NCBI GenBank assembly: GCA_963738445.1
Contig: CAVTWS010000006.1
Location: 62,001-126,000, forward strand
Length of the DNA stretch: 64,000 bases
Source of the DNA: CAVTWS01 sp963738445
GTDB taxonomy: Bacteria; Actinomycetota; Acidimicrobiia; Acidimicrobiales; SHLQ01
Reading direction: 5' to 3'
Shown: piece after piece, positions 15,857-24,101 of the stretch
How the letters are laid out: the number at the start of each line of letters is the position of its first letter
Position numbering within the stretch: position 1 is the stretch's first letter
Position numbers and translations under genes: made by a program
Notes under the pieces: generated by a model
What the model saw: the letters and a program-made list of their open reading frames with translations, nothing else
What the model was told of the DNA's origin: nothing
Databases searched by the model: none

Positions 15857-17161
15857 CTACGACGTGCCGGCTCGCGCCCGAATGGCCGCCGCGAGGCGTT
15901 GGGCATGCTCACGTTCATTGATCTGATCGATGGTGATCGTCGCGCCGCTGGGCGCCTGGATGACCACGGCGGCCGAACGATCGTCCTGCCATCCCTGGAT
16001 CGTGGTCCCCGGAACGATGACCAGCTCTTCGACATCGGGGCGCCACTCGCGGTCGTTCACCACGACCAACCGGCGATCGGTCAAGGCGACGACGCCATCG
16101 TTCCCCCGATAGCGACCGGCGACCAGGACCTCGATCATCTCGCCCGCATCGAGCACGACACCCAGGACTCCGACGGCGATGCGCGAGGAACGTTTGGTGA
16201 ACATGCCCATCTGGTTGTAGGCGGCCCCGAGACCTGACGGATCCGAGACTCCCTCGCTCTGAGCGGCCGACGGCATGGCCGGCGGCGGTGGCGGTGGCGG
16301 CCCACCCGCATCAGCCATGACCGATGGAGCGCCACCAGGAACGGGCGGTGGCGGAGGTGCCGCATCCCATGACGGAGGAGGCGGAGGAGGGGCCGCGTCC
16401 CACGACGGAGGAGGCGGAGGTGTTGCGGCGTCCCAGGACGGAGGAGGCGGAGGAGCAGCGGCGTCCCACGACGGAGGAGGCGGCGGTGTTGCGGCGTCCC
16501 ACGACGGAGGAGGCGGCGGTGTTGCGGCGTCCCACGATGGAGGAGGCGGAGGAGGAGGAGCGGCGTCCCACGACGGAGGAGGAGGCGGCGGCGGAGCCGG
16601 TTCGGCCGCTGAACTCCTCAACGTGTTGACATCGACCGGCGCGAACACCACGGTCTCGTTGCCGGACGGTGTGGTCGCGATCGACGGGAGATCAGGCGCC
16701 GGTGCGGAGGGCGGAGGCGGCGTATCGAACACCGGCGCCGCCAGAGGTGGCGGAGGCGGCGTATCGAACACCGGCGCCGCCAGAGGGGGCGGAGACGGCG
16801 TATCGAACACCGGGACAACCGGCGGGGGCGGAGGGTCGAACACCGGGGCAGCGGGCACCGGCGGAGGCGGCGTGTCGAACACCGGCGCCGCCGGAGGGGG
16901 CGGGGGCGGCGCATCGAACACGGGTGGAGCAGGAGCTTCGAACACCGGCGGAGGCGGCGCCTCGAAGACCGGAACGGGAGCGTCGAACACCGGGGCCGGA
17001 GGCGGGGGGATGGGAGCGTCGAAGACTGGGGCCGAAGGCGGCGGTGGCGTGGGTGCCGGCGCCGTCCCCCACGCCGGTGGCGCGGGGGGTGGAGGAGGTG
17101 GTGGGGGCGGCGGAGGAGGTGGTGGTGGGGCCGCCTGATTGTGCTGGTCGTCGTCGGCCAC
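15857..17161 (-). CDS. proline-rich repeat protein with C-terminal PH-like domain
   Basis: The 434-residue product starts with a short acidic head, then a run of 15 prolines. About 100 residues of imperfect PVFDxPPPPP units follow, then a block of SWDAA-PPPPP decapeptide units (residues about 200-285). The last 120 residues form a globular domain with VGVLGVVLDAGEMIEVLVAG, VVALTDRRLVVVND and WQDDRSAAVVIQAP, which resembles bacterial PH domains of the YokE/short-PH type. AGGAGG precedes the GTG start. There is no signal peptide. The proline arms could bind SH3-, EVH1- or WW-like partners or act as a spacer. The function is unknown. Confidence 0.75.
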   Translation of the reverse strand: MADDDQHNQAAPPPPPPPPPPPPPPPAPPAWGTAPAPTPPPPSAPVFDAPIPPPPAPVFDAPVPVFEAPPPPVFEAPAPPVFDAPPPPPPAAPVFDTPPPPVPAAPVFDPPPPPVVPVFDTPSPPPLAAPVFDTPPPPPLAAPVFDTPPPPSAPAPDLPSIATTPSGNETVVFAPVDVNTLRSSAAEPAPPPPPPPSWDAAPPPPPPPSWDAATPPPPPSWDAATPPPPPSWDAAAPPPPPSWDAATPPPPPSWDAAPPPPPPSWDAAPPPPPVPGGAPSVMADAGGPPPPPPPAMPSAAQSEGVSDPSGLGAAYNQMGMFTKRSSRIAVGVLGVVLDAGEMIEVLVAGRYRGNDGVVALTDRRLVVVNDREWRPDVEELVIVPGTTIQGWQDDRSAAVVIQAPSGATITIDQINEREHAQRLAAAIRARAGTS

Positions 17162-17278
17162 CGCTCGCCTCCTGGTCGATCACCTGCGTGGGTCGTCGCC
17201 CAGGCTAGGCCACTCGGAGACGGCAGGACCCAACGCGCCGCGCCAGTGGCCCCCAGGCCACGGCCGGTGTGTCAGCGG

Positions 17279-17515
17279 TCAGGAATCGCCGCCCTCCGTG
17301 GCCGGACGCAGATCGACGCGCAAGACGAGCACTCCGTCGACCAGCTCGCCCTGCGCGTCGCCGATGATGGCGTAATCCTGGAAGTCCACCTGCGCCTGAC
17401 GCAGGAACTGCGCCCGCTCGGCGCCTCCGACCGGAGGCATGTCACGACGTTGCACCGCTCGGGCCCGCTCCTGGAACCGGGCGATCATGGCGTCGACATC
17501 GAGTTCTTCGGCCAT
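17279..17515 (-). CDS. small uncharacterised acidic protein
   Basis: The 78-residue protein begins MAEELDVDAMIARFQERARA, a predicted amphipathic helix, and ends in a beta-rich segment (VDFQDYAIIGDAQGELVDGV). It is conserved-looking but unrecognised. The ATG at 17515 rather than 17524 is selected because TAGGAT stands exactly seven bases upstream. It lies upstream of, and in the same direction as, the proline-repeat gene (118-bp gap). Confidence 0.6.
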   Translation of the reverse strand: MAEELDVDAMIARFQERARAVQRRDMPPVGGAERAQFLRQAQVDFQDYAIIGDAQGELVDGVLVLRVDLRPATEGGDS

Positions 17516-17522
17516 GCCGCAC

Positions 17523-17528
17523 ATCCTA
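17523..17528 (-). promoter_or_regulatory. -10 element TAGGAT, leaderless
   Basis: On the minus strand TAGGAT is separated by seven bases from the ATG at 17515 with no ribosome site. Confidence 0.5.
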
Positions 17529-17583
17529 GGAGGTTCGTTCGGGCTCGGCGGATCTTCGGGAAGGCTGACGTCCGGGTGTCGGA

Positions 17584-18609
17584 TCAGGATTCCGACCGGT
17601 CACCCGGGCCGGCCGCCGGGCGTCTCGGCGGGCTGGGAGGCGATCGCCGAGTCTCGGGTGGCGAGATCGCAGAACCGTCGCCCGGGCCGGGACGGCGGGG
17701 CGCCGGCATGTTCCGAGGAACACGGAGGGGACGGGGCACACCCTCGGTCGAGGGCGGCACCGCCGGCGACGACGGCCCGGTGGTCGGCGCAACTCGGGGT
17801 GGCCCGGCGGTCGGCGCGACTTGGGGCGGCCGGTTGGGCCTCGGCCGTTCCGAACCTCCCCGGGTCCGGTCGGCGGCTGGCGGACCGGGCGACGATCCCG
17901 GCGCCCGTCGGGCCGGACGGCCACCGGATTCCTTGCGGGGCTCGGGGCTCGCGGGCCGGGAGCCCGGGCCGGCGGGACGAGGATCCGGGTTCGGAGGTGT
18001 CGACCGACCGTCCCGCGTGGTCGAGCGGCGGTCGGGCCCACCCGTGGGGCGTGGGGCGGCCCGTCGATCCCCGGTCACCCGCAACGACGGCGGCAACGTC
18101 GACTCGGACGGCGTGCGGGCCACCGTCGGAGTGCGAGGACCGCCCGACCCGCCGTCGACCCGGTTCGGGATCGGCGTGCGGTCGCGGCGGGACGCTCGGG
18201 GCTGGTTGGGCCGTGCCGCTCGCCGCTCGGCCCGGAGGTGACGCCGGGGCGAGGTGTGCCACGCGAACGCGACGAGGCAGGCGGCAACCGTGACCCCCAT
18301 TCCGACCAGGAGTTGCTTGTGACGATCGACGCGTTCCTTGGTTCGATCGGTCGTGGTGGTGGCCACGGTGGTCCCCGAGTCGACGATGGTCGTGTTCGTC
18401 TCGTCGACCGCGTCGTTCGCGTCGATGCTCGTTGCGCTGACGGTCGTCGTGGTGTCGGATTCATCGGACTGGGCCGCCGCGCCGGACATGGCGACGACCG
18501 GTCCGCCGAGCGTCACGGCTCCGCCGATCACGAACCCTCCGAGCACGGCGAGGACCAGCAGCGGTCGGCGTAGCTGCGATCGCTTGCTGCGACCACCGGA
18601 CATCACCAT
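17584..18609 (-). CDS. bitopic membrane protein with long Arg/Pro-rich disordered tail
   Basis: The 341-residue protein has an N-terminal hydrophobic segment (LLVLAVLGGFVIGGAVTLGG, residues about 17-36), a Thr-rich linker (TTTTVSATS), and a second membrane helix at about 100-116 (LLVGMGVTVAACLVAFAW). Some 220 residues of Arg/Pro/Gly-rich low complexity follow. The two hydrophobic segments would place the linker outside and the basic tail in the cytoplasm, where it could bind nucleic acid or acidic partners. The start may be 18609 or 18603. No family is recognised. Confidence 0.6.
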   Translation of the reverse strand: MVMSGGRSKRSQLRRPLLVLAVLGGFVIGGAVTLGGPVVAMSGAAAQSDESDTTTTVSATSIDANDAVDETNTTIVDSGTTVATTTTDRTKERVDRHKQLLVGMGVTVAACLVAFAWHTSPRRHLRAERRAARPNQPRASRRDRTPIPNRVDGGSGGPRTPTVARTPSESTLPPSLRVTGDRRAAPRPTGGPDRRSTTRDGRSTPPNPDPRPAGPGSRPASPEPRKESGGRPARRAPGSSPGPPAADRTRGGSERPRPNRPPQVAPTAGPPRVAPTTGPSSPAVPPSTEGVPRPLRVPRNMPAPRRPGPGDGSAISPPETRRSPPSPPRRPAAGPGDRSES

Positions 18610-18687
18610 CTCGATCGATTTCCCGTCCGGCGTCCCACGAGCCCGGCATCCTATCGGTCAGGCGTCGCGGCAGGTATGGCGGCCGCG

Positions 18688-19533
18688 TCAGTGCTGGTGC
18701 TGCGGGCACCACCACGTGGTTCGGCCGCCGGCGGTGTCCCGCTGGAGAGGGCCACCGTCTCGAGGGCAGAGGCCGCCTGCCCTCCGGTGCTCCATGAGGT
18801 CGCCGGTGTGGGATCCGCCGCGCCTGGTGAGGAGACGGACGGTCGACCGGATCGTCGAGGCCAGCCGGGCGAGCTCCGACGGCTCGAGCCCGCCCGCCGG
18901 GCGAAGCGGCGACAGGCCGGCCCGCCACAGGATCTCGTCGACCAGGAGGTTGCCGAGCCCGGCGATCCGCGCCTGGTCGAGCAGTGCCGCTTTCAGAGGG
19001 GCGCGGGAGCCGGCGATCGCCACGCGGAGCCTCCGCTCGGTGATCGACGCGGCGTCGGTGCCGAGCCGGCCCTCATCCGGATCGAGCTCGACGGAACCCA
19101 ATCGGCGCGGGTCCCGCATGACCAGCACGCCGCCACCGTCGAAACTCAACGTGGCGCGATCCCAGGCCGGTTCGTCACGCACACTGCCGTACCGCAACTC
19201 GTCGATGCCGGCCGTGCCGTCGACGATCAACCGCCCCGTCATCCCGAAACGCAGACCCAGAGTCGGACCGGCACGGTCAGGCGCCGCCCCTACGGGGACC
19301 GCCGCCGCTATCGCCGCCGAACCGACGGGCGGCGGATCCGAGAGGTCGAGCAGCAGCAGCTTGCCTCGCCGTCGAGCACCCACGACCCGGCACCCGACCA
19401 CCGCGGCGGCGACGAGTTCGGGTGGCGCTCCTTTGACGTACCAGGTGTCGGGCAGGTCAGCGCCGATGATCGTGCGCCCGACGACCTGCTCGGCGAGCTG
19501 CCGGTAGTACTCCACTTCGATCAACTCGGGCAT
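18688..19533 (-). CDS. Fpg/Nei-family DNA glycosylase with variant zinc finger
   Basis: The 281-residue enzyme removes oxidised bases and cleaves the abasic site. It starts with MPELIEVE (nucleophilic Pro2 and Glu3). It has the conserved Lys in RRRGKLLLLDL, LRFGMTGRL, and the DNA-binding helix-two-turn-helix GLGNLLVDEILWRAGLSP. The C-terminal finger reads CPRDGGPL...GGRTTWWCPQHQ, so the canonical four-cysteine site has become Cys, Asp, Cys, His. The arginine that recognises the lesion (GGR) is kept. GAGG precedes the ATG. Whether it still holds zinc is unclear; zincless members are known in the family. Confidence 0.9.
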   Translation of the reverse strand: MPELIEVEYYRQLAEQVVGRTIIGADLPDTWYVKGAPPELVAAAVVGCRVVGARRRGKLLLLDLSDPPPVGSAAIAAAVPVGAAPDRAGPTLGLRFGMTGRLIVDGTAGIDELRYGSVRDEPAWDRATLSFDGGGVLVMRDPRRLGSVELDPDEGRLGTDAASITERRLRVAIAGSRAPLKAALLDQARIAGLGNLLVDEILWRAGLSPLRPAGGLEPSELARLASTIRSTVRLLTRRGGSHTGDLMEHRRAGGLCPRDGGPLQRDTAGGRTTWWCPQHQH

Positions 19534-19545
19534 GTCGGTCCTCGC

Positions 19546-20739
19546 TCAGCCGAGGGCGGCGGTCACGTCATCGATGAGGTCGTCGACGTGTTCGAGCCCC
19601 ACCGAGATGCGGACCGTCCCCGGGGTGATGCCCGACGCCTCGAGCTCCTCCGGCGTGAGCCCGACGTGGGTGGTCGACGCCGGGTGGGTCACCAACGTCT
19701 CGGGCCCGCCGAGCGACGTGGCGAGTTGCGCCACCTTCGTGGACTCCACGAACCGGCGGCCGGCCTCGAAACCCCCGACGAGGTCGATCGTGAGCAGCCC
19801 GCCCGTCAGCTGCATCTGACGTTGGGCCAGTTCGTACTGGGGGTGCCACGGAAGACCCGGGTGCGAGACATCGGCGACGGCGGGATGGGTGTGCAGGAAC
19901 TCGCCGAGGCGGAGCGCTGACTCCGTCTGCTGCCGGAACCGAACGGCCAGGGTCCGGAGCCCCCGCAATCCGTTGAGAGCGTCGAACGGCGCGGCGTTGG
20001 CGCCCTGCAGCACGGCGAACTGCCACACCCAGTCGATGAGGTCACGGCTGCCGGCGACGACGCCGAGGGTGGCGTCGTTGTGGCCGGCGATGGCTTTGGT
20101 GGCCGAGTGCACGACGAGGTCGACGCCATGACGCAGGGGTTGCTGGCCGAGTGGGGTGGCGAACGTGGAGTCGACCACCTTGATCGGCCCAGCGATCGAG
20201 CCCAACTCGTCGAGGTCGACGAGCCCCAGCCTCGGGTTCGCCGGGGTCTCGGCGACGATCAGCATCGTGCGCCCCGGTCGAACGGCCTCGGCAAACGCTC
20301 CGGGCCGCATGCCGTCGACGAACGACACCTCGATCCCGAATCGGGGACACACGTTCTGGAGGAGCAGTTGCGTGCCGGCGTAGATCTGACGTTGGGCGAC
20401 GATGTGATCGCCGCTGGAGCACAGGCCGAGGATGACCGCCGCCACTGCGCCCATGCCGGATGCGAAGGCCCGGGCGGCCTCGGCCCCTTCGAGCTCGGCG
20501 ATCGCGTCCTCGAAGGAGCAGATCGTCGGATTGCCGTAGCGGGTGTAGAAACGCCGTGAGGTGGTGCTGGTCGCCATCTCTCGGCCGGCGTCGACGGACT
20601 CGTTGACGAAGGTGGTCGACATCCACAGGGTCGGAGCCAGCGCGCCGCCGTCATCACGCCGCCCGGCGCGGATCGCCCGGGTCTCGGGTCGAAGGCCGGG
20701 AGCGAGGCTGTCGGTCGGTTCGCAGTCGGGATGGCTCAT
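19546..20739 (-). CDS. PLP-dependent trans-sulfuration enzyme (O-acetylhomoserine sulfhydrylase/cystathionine gamma-synthase type)
   Basis: The 397-residue Cys/Met-metabolism enzyme binds PLP through the lysine of HSATKAIAGHNDATLG and has YTRYGNPTICSFE and SSLGG-like LATSLGGPETLVTHPAS near the C-terminus. Its start overlaps the metX stop by four bases (ATGA), so it very likely takes the O-acetylhomoserine made by MetX and forms homocysteine or cystathionine. The subfamily (MetY, MetZ or MetB) cannot be settled by eye. It shares the SAM-riboswitch-controlled transcript with metX. Confidence 0.87.
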   Translation of the reverse strand: MSHPDCEPTDSLAPGLRPETRAIRAGRRDDGGALAPTLWMSTTFVNESVDAGREMATSTTSRRFYTRYGNPTICSFEDAIAELEGAEAARAFASGMGAVAAVILGLCSSGDHIVAQRQIYAGTQLLLQNVCPRFGIEVSFVDGMRPGAFAEAVRPGRTMLIVAETPANPRLGLVDLDELGSIAGPIKVVDSTFATPLGQQPLRHGVDLVVHSATKAIAGHNDATLGVVAGSRDLIDWVWQFAVLQGANAAPFDALNGLRGLRTLAVRFRQQTESALRLGEFLHTHPAVADVSHPGLPWHPQYELAQRQMQLTGGLLTIDLVGGFEAGRRFVESTKVAQLATSLGGPETLVTHPASTTHVGLTPEELEASGITPGTVRISVGLEHVDDLIDDVTAALG

Positions 20740-21980
20740 GTCGTCTCCTCGACCCGGTCGAGAAAGGACCGGAGCAGGGGTTGGAGGGCATCGGTCTCGA
20801 GGAGGAAGCCATCGTGGCCCTGGGGGCTGTCGATGACCTCGTACGAACACCGGCTGCCCGTGGCGGTGAGGGCGTCGGCCATGTCGCGTTGCAGACGGGG
20901 CGGGTAGAGCCGGTCCGACGACACCGAGGTGACGAGCGACGGAGCGGTGACCCGCTTCAGGGCCCGGGTGGTGCCGCCTCGTCCCCGACCGATGTCGTGG
21001 AGGTCCATGGCCCGGTTCAGGATCAAGTAGGTGTTCGCATCGAACCGGCGGACCAGCTTCAGCCCGTGGTGGTCAAGGTAGCTCTCGATCTCGAAGCGAT
21101 CCCACAACCCGAACACCGAGCGGGAGTCGACGAGATCCCGGTTGAACCGTTCGGCGAACACGGGATCGGAGCGGTAGGTGATCTGGGCGATCGATCGAGC
21201 CACGGCGAGGCCGGCGTGAGGTCCGTCGCCCGGCTCGGCGTCGTAGTAGTCGCCGCCCCGCCAGCGAGGATCGAGGGCGAGGGCGGTGCGGCCGGCCGCG
21301 CTCCAGGCGATCTGCTCGGCGCTCGCCTCCAGGGTGCTGGCGAACGAGCAGAACGAACGCACCCGCTGCGGGTACATCACCGCCCATTCGATGACCTGCA
21401 TGCCACCCATCGAGCCGCCGACCACGGTGTGCCAACGGGCGATGCCCAACGAGTCGGCCACGCTGGCCTGCGCCCGCACCATGTCGCGGATCGTGACGAC
21501 GGGGAACGCGGAACCGTACGGCCGATCCGTGCCCGGGACGAGCGACGACGGGCCGGTCGTGCCCTGACATCCGCCGAGCACGTTGGCGCACACGACGAAC
21601 CAGCGCTCGGTGTCGATCCCCCGCCCCGGGCCGACCAGATCGTCCCACCAACCGTCGGTGACGTGGCCGGGACCGGACCTGCCCGAGACGTGCGAGTCGC
21701 CGGTCAGGGCATGGCAGATCAGCACCGCGTTGGAGGCGTCGGCGTTCAACGTCCCCCAGGTCTCGTAGGCGACCGTGACTCCCGACAGGGTGCCGCCGCC
21801 CTCCAGGGCGAAGGGGTGGTCACCGCCCAGGCGGTGGAACTGTCGTCGCCCCGGCGGGTCGCCGTCGCGCCAGGCGCCCGTGACGGGTAGCGGCGCGCGG
21901 TAGGCACGGGGGTGGCGCGGGAGGTCCGAGTACGACGCCGGCGACCAGGCATCGGTGTCATCTGGCGCCTGCGGCGACAT
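20736..21980 (-). CDS. metX: homoserine O-acetyltransferase
   Basis: The 414-residue alpha/beta hydrolase-fold enzyme transfers acetyl from acetyl-CoA to homoserine. It shows the nucleophile elbow GGSMGGMQVIEWA (Ser near residue 165), CHALTGDSHV, NVLGGCQGTTGPSS, and the C-terminal Asp (SSDRLYPP) and His (GHDGFLLE) of the triad. AGGAG precedes the ATG at 21980. A SAM riboswitch lies about 115 bp upstream. Together with the coupled trans-sulfuration gene it forms a methionine-biosynthesis operon under SAM feedback. Confidence 0.95.
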   Translation of the reverse strand: MSPQAPDDTDAWSPASYSDLPRHPRAYRAPLPVTGAWRDGDPPGRRQFHRLGGDHPFALEGGGTLSGVTVAYETWGTLNADASNAVLICHALTGDSHVSGRSGPGHVTDGWWDDLVGPGRGIDTERWFVVCANVLGGCQGTTGPSSLVPGTDRPYGSAFPVVTIRDMVRAQASVADSLGIARWHTVVGGSMGGMQVIEWAVMYPQRVRSFCSFASTLEASAEQIAWSAAGRTALALDPRWRGGDYYDAEPGDGPHAGLAVARSIAQITYRSDPVFAERFNRDLVDSRSVFGLWDRFEIESYLDHHGLKLVRRFDANTYLILNRAMDLHDIGRGRGGTTRALKRVTAPSLVTSVSSDRLYPPRLQRDMADALTATGSRCSYEVIDSPQGHDGFLLETDALQPLLRSFLDRVEETT

Positions 21981-22095
21981 GGGTGCTCCTGGTGGAAGAG
22001 TTCCTGGTCGGAGCCCGCCGCATCGGCCGGACCGGCACCTCGGCCCGATGGACGGAGAAGCCGGTGGACACTTGGTTGCCCAGCTGTTGCCGGGC

Positions 22096-22201
22096 CACAT
22101 CCCCACGCTCGACCCGGGGATCGAGGCGGGAGGCACCTTGGGTGTCCGCCCAGGTTGCCGGACCCGCTTCCTCATGAAGGCGACGGGCCGCTCTGGATGA
22201 A
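22096..22201 (-). ncRNA. SAM riboswitch (SAM-I/SAM-IV clan) upstream of metX
   Basis: Read on the minus strand, the segment has a closing P1 helix (CATCC with GGATG). P2 is GGCCCG with CGGGTC, capped by a CCT-TCATG-AGG hairpin. The invariant core CGGCAACC is followed by P3 (TGGG/CCCA) and AAGGTGC, then a P4 hairpin CTCGA/TCGAG. Core motifs and their order match the SAM-I/SAM-IV clan. It lies 115 bases before metX, so high SAM should lower metX and the downstream trans-sulfuration gene. Which subclass it is needs a covariance model. Confidence 0.8.
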
Positions 22202-22204
22202 ATT

Positions 22205-22232
22205 GTGACCTCCGAGGGGCGGAGGCGGTCAC
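22205..22232 (-). terminator. hairpin after the methylase gene
   Basis: GTGAC...CTCCG pairs with CGGAG-GTCAC around a five-base loop with a three-base bulge. It begins about 30 bases after the methylase stop and just before the riboswitch. It has only a short T tract, so its strength is uncertain. Confidence 0.4.
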
Positions 22233-22260
22233 TGAAGTGAACTCGGGCGCGACGTTATCG

Positions 22261-24051
22261 TCAAGCCCGTTTGTTGCCACGCGTGGCACCGTCAGCGCCG
22301 TTGCCACGCGTCGGGGATCCGAGTCGTGACAGCCACCACGGCACGAGCGATTCGTCGTCGGACCCGAATGCGGCCAGGTGCACCGCGGCCAATGCCTTCC
22401 ACCCCTCGGCGGTGGGATGGGCGGCAACCGATCGAGCGTGTTCGGCCGCCACGGCCCAGGCGGACGCATCGACGGGGACGGGGAGCGCACGGAGGTCGGC
22501 CGCGGCCACTTTGATGGCCCCGCTCGCCAGTGCCGTACCCGCGGTCCGACGTCCGGCCAGCAGAGTCGCCACCGGACCGGTGAGCGCCGCCGCGATCCGC
22601 CACAGGTCCGCGGAATCATGCGGCTCGACCGACAGGGTCGGGGTGAGCGGCACGGCGAGCCCCGACTCGTCGACGACCGCCTCGATGACCTTCGTCTGCG
22701 TGGCCACCAGCACCTTGGGCACGAGCCGAGCCTTGAGCCACCGACCGACCCGGGTATCCGGATCGGCCACCTCCGCCGGGTCGACGACGGGCGCCAGGAA
22801 CGACCGCCCGCCGATCCGGACGGGGCGTCGCCCCCAGTGCTGGTCGAGCGCGTCGATCATCCCCACCGACACCACCGGCCGCCATCGGCTGCTCTCGTTC
22901 CGAGCGGTGTCCGGGCTCGGTGCGAAGGAGCCCCGGTCTCCTCCCGGCGCCGCCTCGGTCACGGCGGCGCTGATGGCATAGAACTCGTCTCGAAATCCTG
23001 CGGTGACGGTGGCCAGATCACCGAGCGTCGGACCGTGGCCCCAGCGCCGGAGCAGGTCCTCGGGCACCTCAGGAAGCCCGAGGGCGTCGGCGAGCAACCC
23101 GCCCCACTCCCCGGCCTCCGGGCGGGAACGTGCCGGCAGCACCGAGAACGCCCGCCCGAACGAGCGTCCGATCGGGTGGGGGGTGACGCCACGCAGCGGT
23201 CGACCGGTGTCCGGCTCGACGACGACGGCGCACACCTGGACGAAGGCTCCCGGGAACACGCCGGGACCGCCGATCCACACGTGCTGCAGGTCCGGTGCCA
23301 GAAGCTCACGGAGACGGCGGGCGTCGCGCGACGCCACGATCGACCAGGGAAGGATCATCGCCACCCGCCCCCCGGGAGCGACCCGTTCGAGGGCGTCGAG
23401 CAGGAACACCAGGGCCCCGTCGGCGTAGGGACCGAGCACGTCACCGAACCGGTCCCGCACCGACGATCGGGCGGTGTCGTCGCGGGCGGTGGCCCGCCGC
23501 CGTTGCGGCAGGAACGGCGGGTTCCCGACGACCAGGTCGAACCCGGACCCGACCGTGGCCGGTCGTCCGATCGGATCGGCGGTCACCACCTCCACGGCGA
23601 TCTCGCCTCGCAGCGCCAACCGGGCGCTCCACACGGCCCTCCCATCCACATCCGCCCCGGCGAGGACGGTCCCCGCCCCCAGCACGGATCGAGCGGCGAG
23701 CAGGAAGGCGCCTCCGCCACACGCCGGATCGAGAACGCGGGCGCCGCCCGGACCCGGAGCGACCCACCCGTCGACCGCCCGCTCCACCAGGCCCCGGCTG
23801 ACCTCGGCCGGCGTGAAGTGCACCCCGCGTCCCCGCCGGTCTGTCGCGGCGAGCCCGAGCTCGTGGACGGCCCCCAACAGATGCGGATCCGCGATCGCTT
23901 CGCCCGCCACAATCAGCAGGTCAGGGGCCAGGCGCTCCACGCGGCCCCGGTCGAGCTCGACCGGGGCCGGGCCCGCCCCGTCGATCGCATCCCACCGACC
24001 GTCGACGGCCAGCACCACCGCAGCGACGGCTTCGTCCACCGAGGCCCCCAC
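22261..24051 (-). CDS. N6-adenine DNA methyltransferase (Eco57I-like), orphan
   Basis: The 596-residue protein has the AdoMet-binding motif I DPACGGGAFLLAARS (residues about 100-114) preceded by RGRGVHFTP, and motif IV NPPFLPQRRR, as in gamma-type adenine methylases. The C-terminal 300 residues look like a target-recognition region (VTAGFRDEFYAI, then DTRVGRWLKARLVPKVL). The GTG at 24051 is preferred because GGAGG lies six bases upstream; the helicase stop is 50 bp before it. No restriction gene is nearby, so it is either a solitary epigenetic methylase or part of an undescribed module with the helicase. Confidence 0.8.
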   Translation of the reverse strand: MGASVDEAVAAVVLAVDGRWDAIDGAGPAPVELDRGRVERLAPDLLIVAGEAIADPHLLGAVHELGLAATDRRGRGVHFTPAEVSRGLVERAVDGWVAPGPGGARVLDPACGGGAFLLAARSVLGAGTVLAGADVDGRAVWSARLALRGEIAVEVVTADPIGRPATVGSGFDLVVGNPPFLPQRRRATARDDTARSSVRDRFGDVLGPYADGALVFLLDALERVAPGGRVAMILPWSIVASRDARRLRELLAPDLQHVWIGGPGVFPGAFVQVCAVVVEPDTGRPLRGVTPHPIGRSFGRAFSVLPARSRPEAGEWGGLLADALGLPEVPEDLLRRWGHGPTLGDLATVTAGFRDEFYAISAAVTEAAPGGDRGSFAPSPDTARNESSRWRPVVSVGMIDALDQHWGRRPVRIGGRSFLAPVVDPAEVADPDTRVGRWLKARLVPKVLVATQTKVIEAVVDESGLAVPLTPTLSVEPHDSADLWRIAAALTGPVATLLAGRRTAGTALASGAIKVAAADLRALPVPVDASAWAVAAEHARSVAAHPTAEGWKALAAVHLAAFGSDDESLVPWWLSRLGSPTRGNGADGATRGNKRA

Positions 24052-24101
24052 GTGCCGCCTCCGCTGATGAACGGCCGCGGCGGTGTCGCGAAGCTCGAAC
24101 C

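Noticed and set aside
16275..17138. Glycine-rich plus-strand frame resembling a PE-PGRS protein
   Set aside because: It is the exact antisense of the proline-codon repeats; the minus frame has a ribosome site and a globular C-terminal domain.
22096..22201. Plus-strand small peptide over the riboswitch
   Set aside because: The RNA core and distance to metX explain the conservation; the plus frame has no ribosome site.
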